DNA from: Kordia antarctica
GTDB taxonomy: Bacteria; Bacteroidota; Bacteroidia; Flavobacteriales; Flavobacteriaceae
DNA: 64,000 nt
Assembly (NCBI RefSeq): GCF_009901525.1
Contig: NZ_CP019288.1
Location: 992,001 to 1,056,000, forward strand
Direction of reading: 5' to 3'
Part shown: piece after piece, positions 1 to 10,200 of the stretch
How positions within the stretch are numbered: position 1 is the stretch's first letter
Layout: each line of letters begins with the position of its first letter
Notes under the pieces: model-generated
Told to the model about the DNA's origin: nothing
Seen by the model: the letters and a program-made list of their open reading frames with translations, nothing else
The model's database searches: none
Made by a program: the position numbers and the translations under genes

Positions 1-1017
1 TGCTGCCATTAATCCCATAAATAGCGTAGCATCATTTTCCTTTACTTTGTTTCTTAACTTCTCAGTGAACTCAGTTGTAAAAACATGTGATGTTTGGCTT
101 CCATTATAGGTTTTAATTGCTGGTCTAGCATGCGACATTGGTAACTCTAACACAGGAATTTCTCCCGAAAGTTGTTGAGACCAATATTGTTTTGCTTCTT
201 CTAATGGCGCATGTTTTGCGTTTTCTAAATAATATGCATAGTCTTTAAATTGGAAAGATAAATCTTGGTCTGTAAGAGTATTTCCAGCTTTTAAAAGGTT
301 GTAGTTTTCTACAACTTCTTTGAATAATACTTCTATTGACCAACCATCGCCAATTATATGATGCAGGTTTATTAATATAATATGTGCTTTTTCATCAACC
401 GCTATTGCACTGATTTTTAAAAGTGGTGCTTTGGTTAAATCAAATGTATGTGTTGTGAAGTTTTGAACTATGGATGCTATTTCTTGTTCGTCTGTTGTAT
501 GATATACATCTATTATATTTTTAACTTCATTTTTAGGAATTATAATTTGCTGGACTCCTTCTGAACTTGATTTGAAATAGGTTCGCAAGCTTTCATGTCT
601 TGCTACAACATGATTTACAGCTTCTTGAAAAAGTGAAATATTAAAAAAACCAGTGATTTTTAATGCACTATTTATATTATATGCAATGCTTCCACCATCA
701 AACTGACTCAAGGTCCAGATTCTTCTTTGGGAAGATGTTGTAGGATATGCAACCATTTCTGGAGCTTTTGAAATTCCTATTTCTTCGTCTATCGTATTCA
801 ACAATGGGATAATTCCAGCAATGGTAGGATTTTGGAATATTTCTTTCATTCCAAGATCATATCCTTTTTCTTCTAATGCGTTTATAAATCGAACTGCTTT
901 TAAACTGTGTCCGCCCAATTCAAAGAAATTATCTTCAATACCAACCTTATCAATGTTTAATAGGTGTTCCCATATCAAAACTAGTTCCTTTTCTATATCA
1001 GTTTTTGGTGCTTTGTA
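1..1017. repeat. Direct repeat copy A (NRPS T-C region)
   Basis: This stretch matches 3070-4086 at a constant offset of 3069 bases (1023 codons, in frame) with seven differences by my reading, so about 99.3% identity. It covers the start of C3, the T2 domain and the linker just after A2. The identity stops sharply at 1017/1018, at the A-T linker. The other end lies left of the window, so the repeat may be longer. Confidence 0.95.
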
Positions 1018-4000
1018 ATTATCAATGTTCGCTTTTTGAATATCAATAGCGAGCAATTTATTCTTATCCGTTTTACCATTTGGCATTAATGGAATTGCAT
1101 CCAATATTTCAAAATAAGCAGGAATCATATAGAGCGGTAACTTTTCAGTAAGATGACTTCTTACTGCTGTAATATCAATAGCCTCTCCTGTAACATATGC
1201 CGAGAGATACTTCTCTCCAGATTCCTCTTTAATCAAAACAACTGCTTGTTGTATGCTAGCGTGTTCTTGTAATGTGTATGCGATCTCTTCTAGTTCTATA
1301 CGATAACCTCTTAGTTTTACTTGATGATCTTTTCTTCCTATAAAACCTATGTTTCCATCTGGCAACCAATATCCTAAATCGCCTGTGAGATACATTTTCT
1401 CTCCTGCCACAAAAGGGTTTGTAATAAACTTTTGATCTGTTAATTCTTCTTTGTTTAAATATCCTTTGGAAAGTCCTTTTCCTGAAATACCAATCTCACC
1501 AATCAGTCCTTCTCCTTGTAAAGATTGTTCTTCTGATAAGATGTAAAAATTAGTTCCATCTATAGGTCTTCCTATTGGTAAGGATGCATCATGATGCTTT
1601 GTGATTCGATAACAACTACTATAGGTTGTAGCTTCTGATGGTCCGTATAAGTTTCGTAATTCTATTGGAAAATCAATAAGTTTATTACTCAAAGCAATTG
1701 GTATTGGTTCGCCAGCCATATTAATTGCAACGACTTGCTCTAAAGAAATTTTTCTCTCTACAAGGTTTTCTATAACCGAAGGAACTGTATTGATGAAAAT
1801 TTCTCTATCCGTTTCTATATAATTTGGAATGTCTAATGCATTTGTTAGCAATCGTATTTGTTTCCCGATACTTAGCGGATAAAACATTTCATAGAGAGAT
1901 AAGTCAAAACAATGTGATGTTGAAGCGTACATTGTTTGAAAGTCTGTATCTCCAAATTCTTTTTTACACCATGTTATAAAAGCTACTAGGTTGCCATGTG
2001 AAATTTGAACGCCTTTTGGTTTTCCTGTAGAGCCAGATGTGTAAATTATATACGCTGTGTCTTGCTGTGAAATTGGTACCGATGGAGGTTCTATAGATAC
2101 ATCATTTTCAAGAAAAATAGCTATCTCATTTTGAGTAATACTTAGTACACAAGCACTGTCTTTTTCTATATATTGAATTCTATCTGCTGGATATGCGATA
2201 TCTATTGGAACATATACTGCGCCAGATTTTAGTACTGCCAGTATCGTTATGATAAGCCATTTGTTGCGTTCGAGTTTGATTCCGACGAAATCGCCTGTTT
2301 TTATGTTTTTCTCAGCAATTAAATAGTTTGCTAATTCATTTGATTTTTCATCAAGTTCTTTATAAGTAATTGATTCAGTATCACTAACAATGGCAACAGC
2401 ATTTGGCGTTTCCTTACATTGCTGCGCTAAGATATTGAGTATTGTCTCTTCTTTATTTGTATTGCTTAGTATTGATCTCTGTGCTATTAGTTTTAATTCT
2501 TCTTCCTTTGGAAGATAGTTCACTTTTGCAACTGAATGCGTCGGATTATTGATCGCTTCCACTACAAAATTCTCTAAATAGCTGATCATTTTATCAATTA
2601 CAAAACGATCATAGATATCTGTATTGTAAGAGATTGAAACACTTATAGTGTCTTGCGATTCTATAAATGAAAAACTGATATCAAATTGACTACTTTGATT
2701 CTCATAACCTGAATATGGTTCTATTGCTGTTCCTGAAAAACCTTTTCTTTCTACATATAAATCATGTTGATTGTGTAAAACAACCATCACATCAAATAAT
2801 GCAGATCTAGAAGTATTTCTTTTTATTTGAAGTTCTTCTAGTAAATTATCAAAAGGATATTCTTGATGTGAATATGCGCCGATTAATACTTGTTTTTGTT
2901 TTTGTAATAGATCACTAAAAGTATCTTGACTTTCAAAGCGTGTGCGGATTACAAGTGTATTTAAAAATAATCCTATTTGATTTTCAATCGCAGTTTTATG
3001 TCTTCCAGCAACAGGAGTTCCCAGAGTAATGTCTGTTAATTCAGTATATCTATATAATAAACCATTGATTGCTGCCATTAATCCCATAAATAGCGTAGCA
3101 TCATTTTCCTTTACTTTGTTTCTTAACTTCTCAGTGAACTCAGTTGTAAAAACATGTGATGTTTGGCTTCCATTATAGGTTTTAATTGCTGGTCTAGCAT
3201 GCGACATTGGTAACTCTAACACAGGAATTTCTCCCGAAAGTTGTTGAGACCAATATTGTTTTGCTTCTTCTAATGGCGCATGTTTTGCGTTTTCTAAATA
3301 ATATGCATAGTCTTTAAATTGGAAAGATAAATCTTGGTCTGTAAGAGTATTTCCAGCTTTTAAAAGGTTGTAGTTTTCTACAACTTCTTTGAATAATACT
3401 TCTATTGACCAACCATCGCCAATTATATGATGTAGGTTTATTAATATAATATGCGCTTTTTCATCAACCGCTATTGCACTGATTTTTAAAAGTGATGCTT
3501 TGGTTAAATCAAATGTATGTGTTGTGAAGTTTTGAACTATGGATGCTATTTCTTGTTCGTCTGTTGTATGATATATATCTATTATATTTTTAACTTCATT
3601 TTTAGGAATTATAATTTGCTGGACTCCTTCTGAACTTGATTTGAAATAGGTTCGCAAGCTTTCATGTCTTGCTACAACATGATTTACAGCTTCTTGAAAA
3701 AGTGAAATATTAAAAAAACCAGTGATTTTTAATGCACTATTTATATTATATGCAATGCTTCCACCATCAAACTGACTCAAGGTCCAGATTCTTCTTTGGG
3801 AAGATGTTGTAGGATATGCAACCATTTCTGGAGCTTTTGAAATTCCTATTTCTTCGGCTATTGTATTCAACAATGGGATAATTCCAGCAATGGTAGGATT
3901 TTGGAATATTTCCTTCATTCCAAGATCATATCCTTTTTCTTCTAATGCGTTTATAAATCGAACTGCTTTTAAACTGTGTCCGCCCAATTCAAAGAAATTA

Positions 4001-7000
4001 TCTTCAATACCAACCTTATCAATGTTTAATAGGTGTTCCCATATCAAAACTAGTTCCTTTTCTATATCAGTTTTTGGTGCTTTGTAGAAGCTTGTTTTTA
4101 CTTTTTGCGTTTTAAATTCTAGTAACTTTTTCTTGTCAATTTTTCCATTAATTGTAACTGGAAACACCTCAAGCAACGAAAATTCTTGTGGTATCATGTA
4201 TTCAGGAACTTTTCGTACTAATTCCTTTTTGAGTTCAACAGTATCAACAGATACTCCTGTTATGTATGCAACTAAGGTTTTCTCGTCATTTTGTATTTTG
4301 GGAAGTACAACTACACCAGAGACACTTTTATGTTCTGCGATTGTTTTTTCTATTTCTCCGAGTTCAATTCGGTAACCTCTTATTTTTACTTGACTGTCGT
4401 TTCTACCAACAAAAATTATAGTACCATTGGAAGTCCAATATCCTATATCTCCTGTTCTATATATATACTGATTGGCTTGATAAGGATGTGAAATAAACTT
4501 TTCTGCCGTTAATTCGGAGTGATTTAAATATCCTGATGATAATCCTTCACCAGCAATACAAATTTCTCCTTTTATTCCAATTGGTGATAAGTCTGTTCCT
4601 TTTGGATCTAAGATTAATACTTGCCTATTTGCAATTGGCATTCCTATAGGAATTTTTTCTTCTTGTTTATCAATGTGATAATACGTCGCGCACACTGTAC
4701 TTTCAGTTGGTCCATATGTATTGAAGACATTTATTTTTTGATATAAATTAACAATATCACTAAATTGTAATTCATCGCCACCACTAATAAGTGTTTTAAG
4801 ATGTTCTAGTTTATATTTTTCTATATGTTGATTAAGGTATTGTAATACATATGGATTTGTACTTAGTATCGTTACTTTATGATATTCGCATAATTCAAAT
4901 AGCTTATTAAAATCGGATTTGTCTTCATGAAAAACTAACCTTCCACCACTCGTGAGTATTGGAAAAATTTCTTCAACAGAAGTATCAAACGAAATACTTG
5001 CCTGTTGCATTATTGTATCTTTTGATGATAGCTTAAAATATGTCGCAAAGGTTTTTACATAATCTGACATTGCGCGATAAGAAATAGGAACTCCTTTTGG
5101 TTTTCCTGTAGATCCAGACGTATAAATAATGTATGCGGTAGATTCTGGTCTAATTTGAACATCAAATGTTTTAGATTCTTCTAGAAGATGCGTTTTTATT
5201 TCTTTCAACCTTTTAGCTGTAATAACGAATTGACAGTTGGTATCTTCTTCTATATATTTTTTTCTTACTTTAGGATAAGACGGATCTATCGGAATATATG
5301 TGCCTCCTATTTTTAGGATCGCCAACATGGTAATAATAGTCCATGCTTCTCTAGGTAATTCAATTCCGATGTAAATCGAATCTTTAAAGTCATAATTTTT
5401 GCTGAAATAATTTGCCAATTGATTGCTATAATCCTCCATTTCTTGATATGAAATTGTATGGCTATTATCATGCAGTGCAATATTTTCAGGATTTGTATTT
5501 ACTTGATGTTGTAGTTGGTCTATTAATAGAAAACGTTCTGCATACGGATTGATTGTCGCATTAAATTCTGTGCGTATTTTGTGCTCTTCTTGTGCTGAAA
5601 TAATAGAGATAGAATCAATTGGTATTGTTGGCTTTTCAATGCCTTTATTTATAAAGCGTTCAAAATGCTGAAGCAGTTTTTCAACAAATACAGCATCATA
5701 GATATCTGTATTGTATTCTACTGTAACTCGAAGATCATTTTCTGTTTCAAAGAAAACAAAACTTAAATCTTGCTGACTTACGTGTCTCTCGATTCCTGAA
5801 TACTCTTTGGCATTGATTCCTTTGAGTTCGTTTTGATCATTAATTTCTAAATTTCTATGATTTTGTAGTAAAACCATGATATCAAAAAGTGGAGATCGAG
5901 ACGTATTTTTTGGTATTTGTAATTCGTTTATTAATTTGGTAAAAGGATACTCTTTATTTTTATAAGCTTCTAAAAGCATCTCTTTTTGTTCTTGCATTAA
6001 AGCTGCAAAAGTTATGCTTTCATCAAAGTAAGATCGTATGGCTAAGGCATTAGAATATAATCCTATTTGATTTTCTAAATCTTGATGTTCTCTTCCAGCA
6101 ACCGTAGTTCCTAATGTAATATCTGTTTGCCCTGTGTATTTGTAAAACACTCCATTTAATCCTCCAAATAACACCATAAATAGTGTCATTTTTTCCTCTT
6201 GAATGTATTGCTTTATTTTTGATACTACAGCTCTAGAAATACTATAATCAAAGGTATTTCCATCATACGTTTTTATAGCAGGTCGTTTCTTATGCGAAAG
6301 ATTTAATGGAGGCGAATATGTTTCAAATTTTGATTTCCAATAGTTTAGTTTTTCTTCGTATTGTGTAGTTGTAAGTTGCTCATTTAACCATTCGCTGTAA
6401 TCTTTGTATTGAATTTGAAGTTCGTTTGTTTCAATCTCCAATCCATTTATAAGTGCATTGTATCCTTGTATTACTTCTTTGGATAGTAATTGTAAAGACC
6501 AACCATCACCTACAATATGATGTAATAATACAACAAGAATGTGATCATTTTTTCCGTTACTGAGTAAAGATGCTGAGATTGGAAGTCCTTGCTTCAAATC
6601 AAATTTTTTATCGTGTAACTTTTCTATTTCATGATGAAGCGATTTTGTATTGAAATCATTATGTTGTATTGTATTAATTTTAATCGTTGCTTTTGTGGCA
6701 TCAAGAATGTACTGCTTCACTTCTCCTTCCTGATTTTTCTTAAATACTGTTCGTAAACTTTCATGCTTATTTACTATTCCCTGAAAGGTTTGTTCTAAAA
6801 CATCTGAATCTAATGCGCCTTCAAGCTGCAATGTAGCCGCAATAGTATATGCCTTTCCTCCATCTAAATATTCATGTGTAAACCACATAAAATATTGTGT
6901 TGGCGTAAGGTCGTAAAAAGCTTTTTCCTTGACTTTAGGAATAGAGGTTCCTGAGGAAAGGAAAGCAAGTAAATAAGGTTTATTGGCTTTTATTTCTCCT

Positions 7001-7113
7001 AATATTTCCTTATTCAAAACTCCTTTTGGAGCATTCACTTTTAAGTTCCCTTCTACTACTCGTAATTGAATACCAAGGTTAAATAGTTTTTCTATTAATT
7101 GTTTCTTTTTCAA
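1..7113 (-). CDS. Non-ribosomal peptide synthetase, partial (docking-C-A-T-C-A-T-C...)
   Basis: Open reading frame running off the left edge; 2371 codons are visible. The start is a TTG at 7113 (no in-frame ATG between it and the upstream stop at 7135-7137), immediately followed by a TubC-like N-terminal docking domain (starts LKKKQLIEKLFNLG). Then C1 (HHIVGDG, His198-199), A1 (YTSGSTGKPKG near residue 665; FDTSVEE), T1 (DNFFELGGHSL, Ser1047), C2 (HHIIGDG, His1228), A2 (YTSGSTGKPKG near 1693), T2 (Ser2070) and the first part of C3 (His2251). Reading the ten Stachelhaus pocket positions by eye gives A1 = DTESIGTVCK, close to the Lys code DAESIGSVCK, and A2 = DLYNNALTYK, close to an Ala code. 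The enzyme would accept the chain from the NRPS encoded upstream (7244-15916) and extend it. No thioesterase or epimerase is seen in the window. Domain calls are seen; substrate calls are inferred. Confidence 0.93.
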   Translation of the reverse strand, partial: MKKKQLIEKLFNLGIQLRVVEGNLKVNAPKGVLNKEILGEIKANKPYLLAFLSSGTSIPKVKEKAFYDLTPTQYFMWFTHEYLDGGKAYTIAATLQLEGALDSDVLEQTFQGIVNKHESLRTVFKKNQEGEVKQYILDATKATIKINTIQHNDFNTKSLHHEIEKLHDKKFDLKQGLPISASLLSNGKNDHILVVLLHHIVGDGWSLQLLSKEVIQGYNALINGLEIETNELQIQYKDYSEWLNEQLTTTQYEEKLNYWKSKFETYSPPLNLSHKKRPAIKTYDGNTFDYSISRAVVSKIKQYIQEEKMTLFMVLFGGLNGVFYKYTGQTDITLGTTVAGREHQDLENQIGLYSNALAIRSYFDESITFAALMQEQKEMLLEAYKNKEYPFTKLINELQIPKNTSRSPLFDIMVLLQNHRNLEINDQNELKGINAKEYSGIERHVSQQDLSFVFFETENDLRVTVEYNTDIYDAVFVEKLLQHFERFINKGIEKPTIPIDSISIISAQEEHKIRTEFNATINPYAERFLLIDQLQHQVNTNPENIALHDNSHTISYQEMEDYSNQLANYFSKNYDFKDSIYIGIELPREAWTIITMLAILKIGGTYIPIDPSYPKVRKKYIEEDTNCQFVITAKRLKEIKTHLLEESKTFDVQIRPESTAYIIYTSGSTGKPKGVPISYRAMSDYVKTFATYFKLSSKDTIMQQASISFDTSVEEIFPILTSGGRLVFHEDKSDFNKLFELCEYHKVTILSTNPYVLQYLNQHIEKYKLEHLKTLISGGDELQFSDIVNLYQKINVFNTYGPTESTVCATYYHIDKQEEKIPIGMPIANRQVLILDPKGTDLSPIGIKGEICIAGEGLSSGYLNHSELTAEKFISHPYQANQYIYRTGDIGYWTSNGTIIFVGRNDSQVKIRGYRIELGEIEKTIAEHKSVSGVVVLPKIQNDEKTLVAYITGVSVDTVELKKELVRKVPEYMIPQEFSLLEVFPVTINGKIDKKKLLEFKTQKVKTSFYKAPKTDIEKELVLIWEHLLNIDKVGIEDNFFELGGHSLKAVRFINALEEKGYDLGMKEIFQNPTIAGIIPLLNTIAEEIGISKAPEMVAYPTTSSQRRIWTLSQFDGGSIAYNINSALKITGFFNISLFQEAVNHVVARHESLRTYFKSSSEGVQQIIIPKNEVKNIIDIYHTTDEQEIASIVQNFTTHTFDLTKASLLKISAIAVDEKAHIILINLHHIIGDGWSIEVLFKEVVENYNLLKAGNTLTDQDLSFQFKDYAYYLENAKHAPLEEAKQYWSQQLSGEIPVLELPMSHARPAIKTYNGSQTSHVFTTEFTEKLRNKVKENDATLFMGLMAAINGLLYRYTELTDITLGTPVAGRHKTAIENQIGLFLNTLVIRTRFESQDTFSDLLQKQKQVLIGAYSHQEYPFDNLLEELQIKRNTSRSALFDVMVVLHNQHDLYVERKGFSGTAIEPYSGYENQSSQFDISFSFIESQDTISVSISYNTDIYDRFVIDKMISYLENFVVEAINNPTHSVAKVNYLPKEEELKLIAQRSILSNTNKEETILNILAQQCKETPNAVAIVSDTESITYKELDEKSNELANYLIAEKNIKTGDFVGIKLERNKWLIITILAVLKSGAVYVPIDIAYPADRIQYIEKDSACVLSITQNEIAIFLENDVSIEPPSVPISQQDTAYIIYTSGSTGKPKGVQISHGNLVAFITWCKKEFGDTDFQTMYASTSHCFDLSLYEMFYPLSIGKQIRLLTNALDIPNYIETDREIFINTVPSVIENLVERKISLEQVVAINMAGEPIPIALSNKLIDFPIELRNLYGPSEATTYSSCYRITKHHDASLPIGRPIDGTNFYILSEEQSLQGEGLIGEIGISGKGLSKGYLNKEELTDQKFITNPFVAGEKMYLTGDLGYWLPDGNIGFIGRKDHQVKLRGYRIELEEIAYTLQEHASIQQAVVLIKEESGEKYLSAYVTGEAIDITAVRSHLTEKLPLYMIPAYFEILDAIPLMPNGKTDKNKLLAIDIQKANIDNYKAPKTDIEKELVLIWEHLLNIDKVGIEDNFFELGGHSLKAVRFINALEEKGYDLGMKEIFQNPTIAGIIPLLNTIDEEIGISKAPEMVAYPTTSSQRRIWTLSQFDGGSIAYNINSALKITGFFNISLFQEAVNHVVARHESLRTYFKSSSEGVQQIIIPKNEVKNIIDVYHTTDEQEIASIVQNFTTHTFDLTKAPLLKISAIAVDEKAHIILINLHHIIGDGWSIEVLFKEVVENYNLLKAGNTLTDQDLSFQFKDYAYYLENAKHAPLEEAKQYWSQQLSGEIPVLELPMSHARPAIKTYNGSQTSHVFTTEFTEKLRNKVKENDATLFMGLMAA
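3070..4086. repeat. Direct repeat copy B (NRPS T-C region)
   Basis: Second copy of the repeat at 1-1017, here covering the T1 domain and the N-terminal part of C2. The A domains next to the two copies (around 4100-5500 and 1020-2450) are clearly different, so only the T-C portion has been duplicated recently or homogenised by gene conversion. Confidence 0.95.
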
Positions 7114-7198
7114 AGTATATACTACTAAAAATGTTTACTAAATTCTAACCGATTAATCAGGCTGAATTTACTTTTTGTTAAGAATGGTTATTGAACAT

Positions 7199-7232
7199 TG
7201 AATTGCCACGAATAGTGTGCGTATGCAATTCA
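7199..7232. other. Inverted repeat between the two NRPS genes
   Basis: The 130-base gap between the NRPS genes contains TGAATTGC (7199-7206) and GCAATTCA (7225-7232), an 8-base perfect inverted repeat with an 18-base loop. No T-run follows it on the minus strand, so it is not a clear terminator. It could be an RNA hairpin that protects or separates the messages. Function unknown. Confidence 0.3.
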
Positions 7233-7243
7233 TTATATATTAT

Positions 7244-10200
7244 TTAAATAATTACTTCGTCTTCTTCTATTTGATCTTGTGTAGTGTATTGTTTTTGTGA
7301 TAGATAAAACTCAACCAACATAGCTAAATCTTTTACTGTTAAAGCTTCATAAAGATTTGAAATAGAGAAATTAGTCTCGTATTTTTTATTGATTTTATTA
7401 ATCAATAATACTCCTTGCAAGCTGTTTCCGCCTAATTCGAAAAAATTGTGATCTATTCCAATTGTTTTTACTTCTATATTTAAGACTGCTGCCAAAAGTT
7501 CTGATATTGATTTTTCAACTTCTGAAGTTGGTGCTTTGTATACAACTGTATTTAAATTGTTAGCTTCTGGTTCAGGTAATTTTTTTCTATCTATTTTTCC
7601 TGTACGTGTTAGAGGAAAAGTATCCATTGTTATGAATCGCTGAGGAATCATGTATTTGGGTAATATCTTAGCTAGTTTTTCTTTGACATCTGCATCTTCT
7701 TCTTCTTTATTTTTTTGAAGATATGCCGTTAACACTTTTCTTTCTAATACTTCTTTTACTAATACAACCGCTTTTTCAATACCTTCTATTTGTAATAATT
7801 GATATTCTATTTCAGCAAGTTCAATTCTAAATCCATTGATTTTTGTTTGCTGGTCTTTACGCCTTAGAAATATAATTTCTCCATTAGGCAATTTCTTTCC
7901 AATGTCACCTGATTTGTAGTATCGTTTATTCGGTGAATTTGAATCTTTGGTGAATACTTTTTTCGTTTGTTCTTTCTTGTTTAAATATCCCAACGATAAA
8001 AAGGCGCTTTTAAAAACGATTTCTCCTTCTTCATATATTTTAGCTACTTCTCCACTGCTATTTTGTATGAATACATCAGTATTTGTAACACTTTTACCAA
8101 TAGATAGATTATTTCCTATAACTACTGAATTATGATTAAAGAACTTTTGCGATACAATGGTTGCTTCTGTAGGTCCGTAATCGTTGATTAAGAAAGCCTC
8201 TTTACTAAAGTGATTGGTAAATAATTCGAAATCTAATTTGTGACAAGATTCTCCTCCAAGATCTACAATACGAACCGAACTTAGTTTTTGTTTTTCATCT
8301 ACTATATTCAAGAAAGCTCTGTATAATGTAGGAACCATGTGAATGATAGATATTTGATAATGCGATATCCAGATTGATAAATTATGAATATCATCTTTTA
8401 ATAAGTTGTAAAAACTCACACTAGCACCATTTAAAATTGCTCCATATATATCTTTTACAGAAGCGTCAAACGTGTAACTTGAAAAAACACTGAGATTGTC
8501 TTCCGTTGTGATATGAATATTATTTGTGTACGTTTTGATGTAATGAAGTACATTTCTTTGGTTTTGAATGACTCCTTTTGGAACTCCAGTCGATCCTGAA
8601 GTATATAAAACATACGCTTCGCTATTTGGTGTACAATTACTTGTGGTTTTTATATTTTCTTCTTGTTGATTTTGTAATGATATTTCATGTATAATAAGAC
8701 TTTCATCTCTCTCAACAACCTGATTAACTACTAGTTTTGTTTCTTTTGCATATAGCAATTGTTTACAATTCGCATCTTTTAAGATATATAAGATTCGATC
8801 TAATGGTGCGTCATTATCTATAGGAACATATGAACAACCTGATTTTAATGTCGCCAGCATTCCTATCACTGCAAATTCATTATGTGGTAATAGTAAAGCA
8901 ATGCGTTCTGTTAAGACTGATGTTCTATTTTTAGAAACCTCAGCAGCTACATAATTTGCCAGTACATTTAGTTGATTATACGTTACTGTATTTACAGCGA
9001 TGGCGTTCGGCGTTTTACGTACTTGCTTTTCAAAACGACTTGAAATTGTTTGCTCAATTTCTTCATTTTCAAAAAGTGTAAATGCATTGGTTGGTCTTGC
9101 TTCTTCTTCGTGTACTGTTTCGTAATCGAACAGTGTATATTTTTTAAGTGGTTTTGTATCTTCTTCTACAATTTGTTCAATAAGTGCTAATATTTCATTG
9201 GTCCATAAAGCAATGGTTTTTTGTGTAAAGACTTTATTATTGTAAACACAATTTAACTCTATTCCATTTGCATATGTTTTCCCATAATATTCTAAATCAA
9301 ATTTTGGAACTGCATCAGTAGCTTCATGTTTAGCTTCAAAATTAGTAATAATAGTTGTGTGCTCTTCATCGAAATCAACCATATTAAAAAACACTGGACT
9401 CATTGGAAAACGATTTTCAGTAATTGCTACATTTAAATTTTCCAGTAATTTTTCGAATGGATAGTTTTGATTTTTTAGTGCATTTTTTAATGTATTTCCA
9501 ACATTCTTAATCCATTGCTTCGCAGAAATATTTTCATCAAATTCATTTCGAATCATCAAAGTATTTATAAAACATCCAGCGACATTTTTTAATTGGTAAT
9601 GATTTCTATTTGCAACTGGAATTCCTATGATGATATCTTTTTCTGAAGTTAATCTACTTAATATCATTTTTAAGCTAGACAAGAGTACTCCAAAAACACT
9701 TGTAGCAGATGATTGTGCTAGCGTTTCTATCTTGATTTTAACTTTTTCAGATATAAAAATAGAATACGAAGCTGCTGTTTTTTCTTTTTCTTTTATAATT
9801 GGAAAATCAGAAGGCAAATCAAGATATGTTAATGATCCTGAGAATTGTTGTTTCCAATATTCTTTCAATTCTGTGTATTCTTCTAAAGCGATTTGTTCAT
9901 TTTGCCAACCACAATAGTCTTTGTATTGAATGGGTAATTCTGGTAAATCAGGCACCGCATTTTTTAACCTAGCTTCATACAATTTTAATAAGTCTCTTTG
10001 CAAAATATGCATTGTCCATCCATCTCCAATACTGTGATGCAAATTAAAAAACAATAATGTTCCATTTGTATTCACAACGAGTGCAACTTTAAATAGTGGG
10101 AAACTGTTTAAATCGAAAATATGTTCAAAAACAAAAGTTTTTGCTTCCTCTACGTTACTAAATAAGGGAATTTCAATTTCTTGAATTTCAAAAATAGATT

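Noticed and set aside
821-4087. Two identical 65-aa plus-strand frames (821-1018 and 3890-4087)
   Set aside because: They are antisense frames within the duplicated NRPS T-domain region, identical only because the DNA is repeated.
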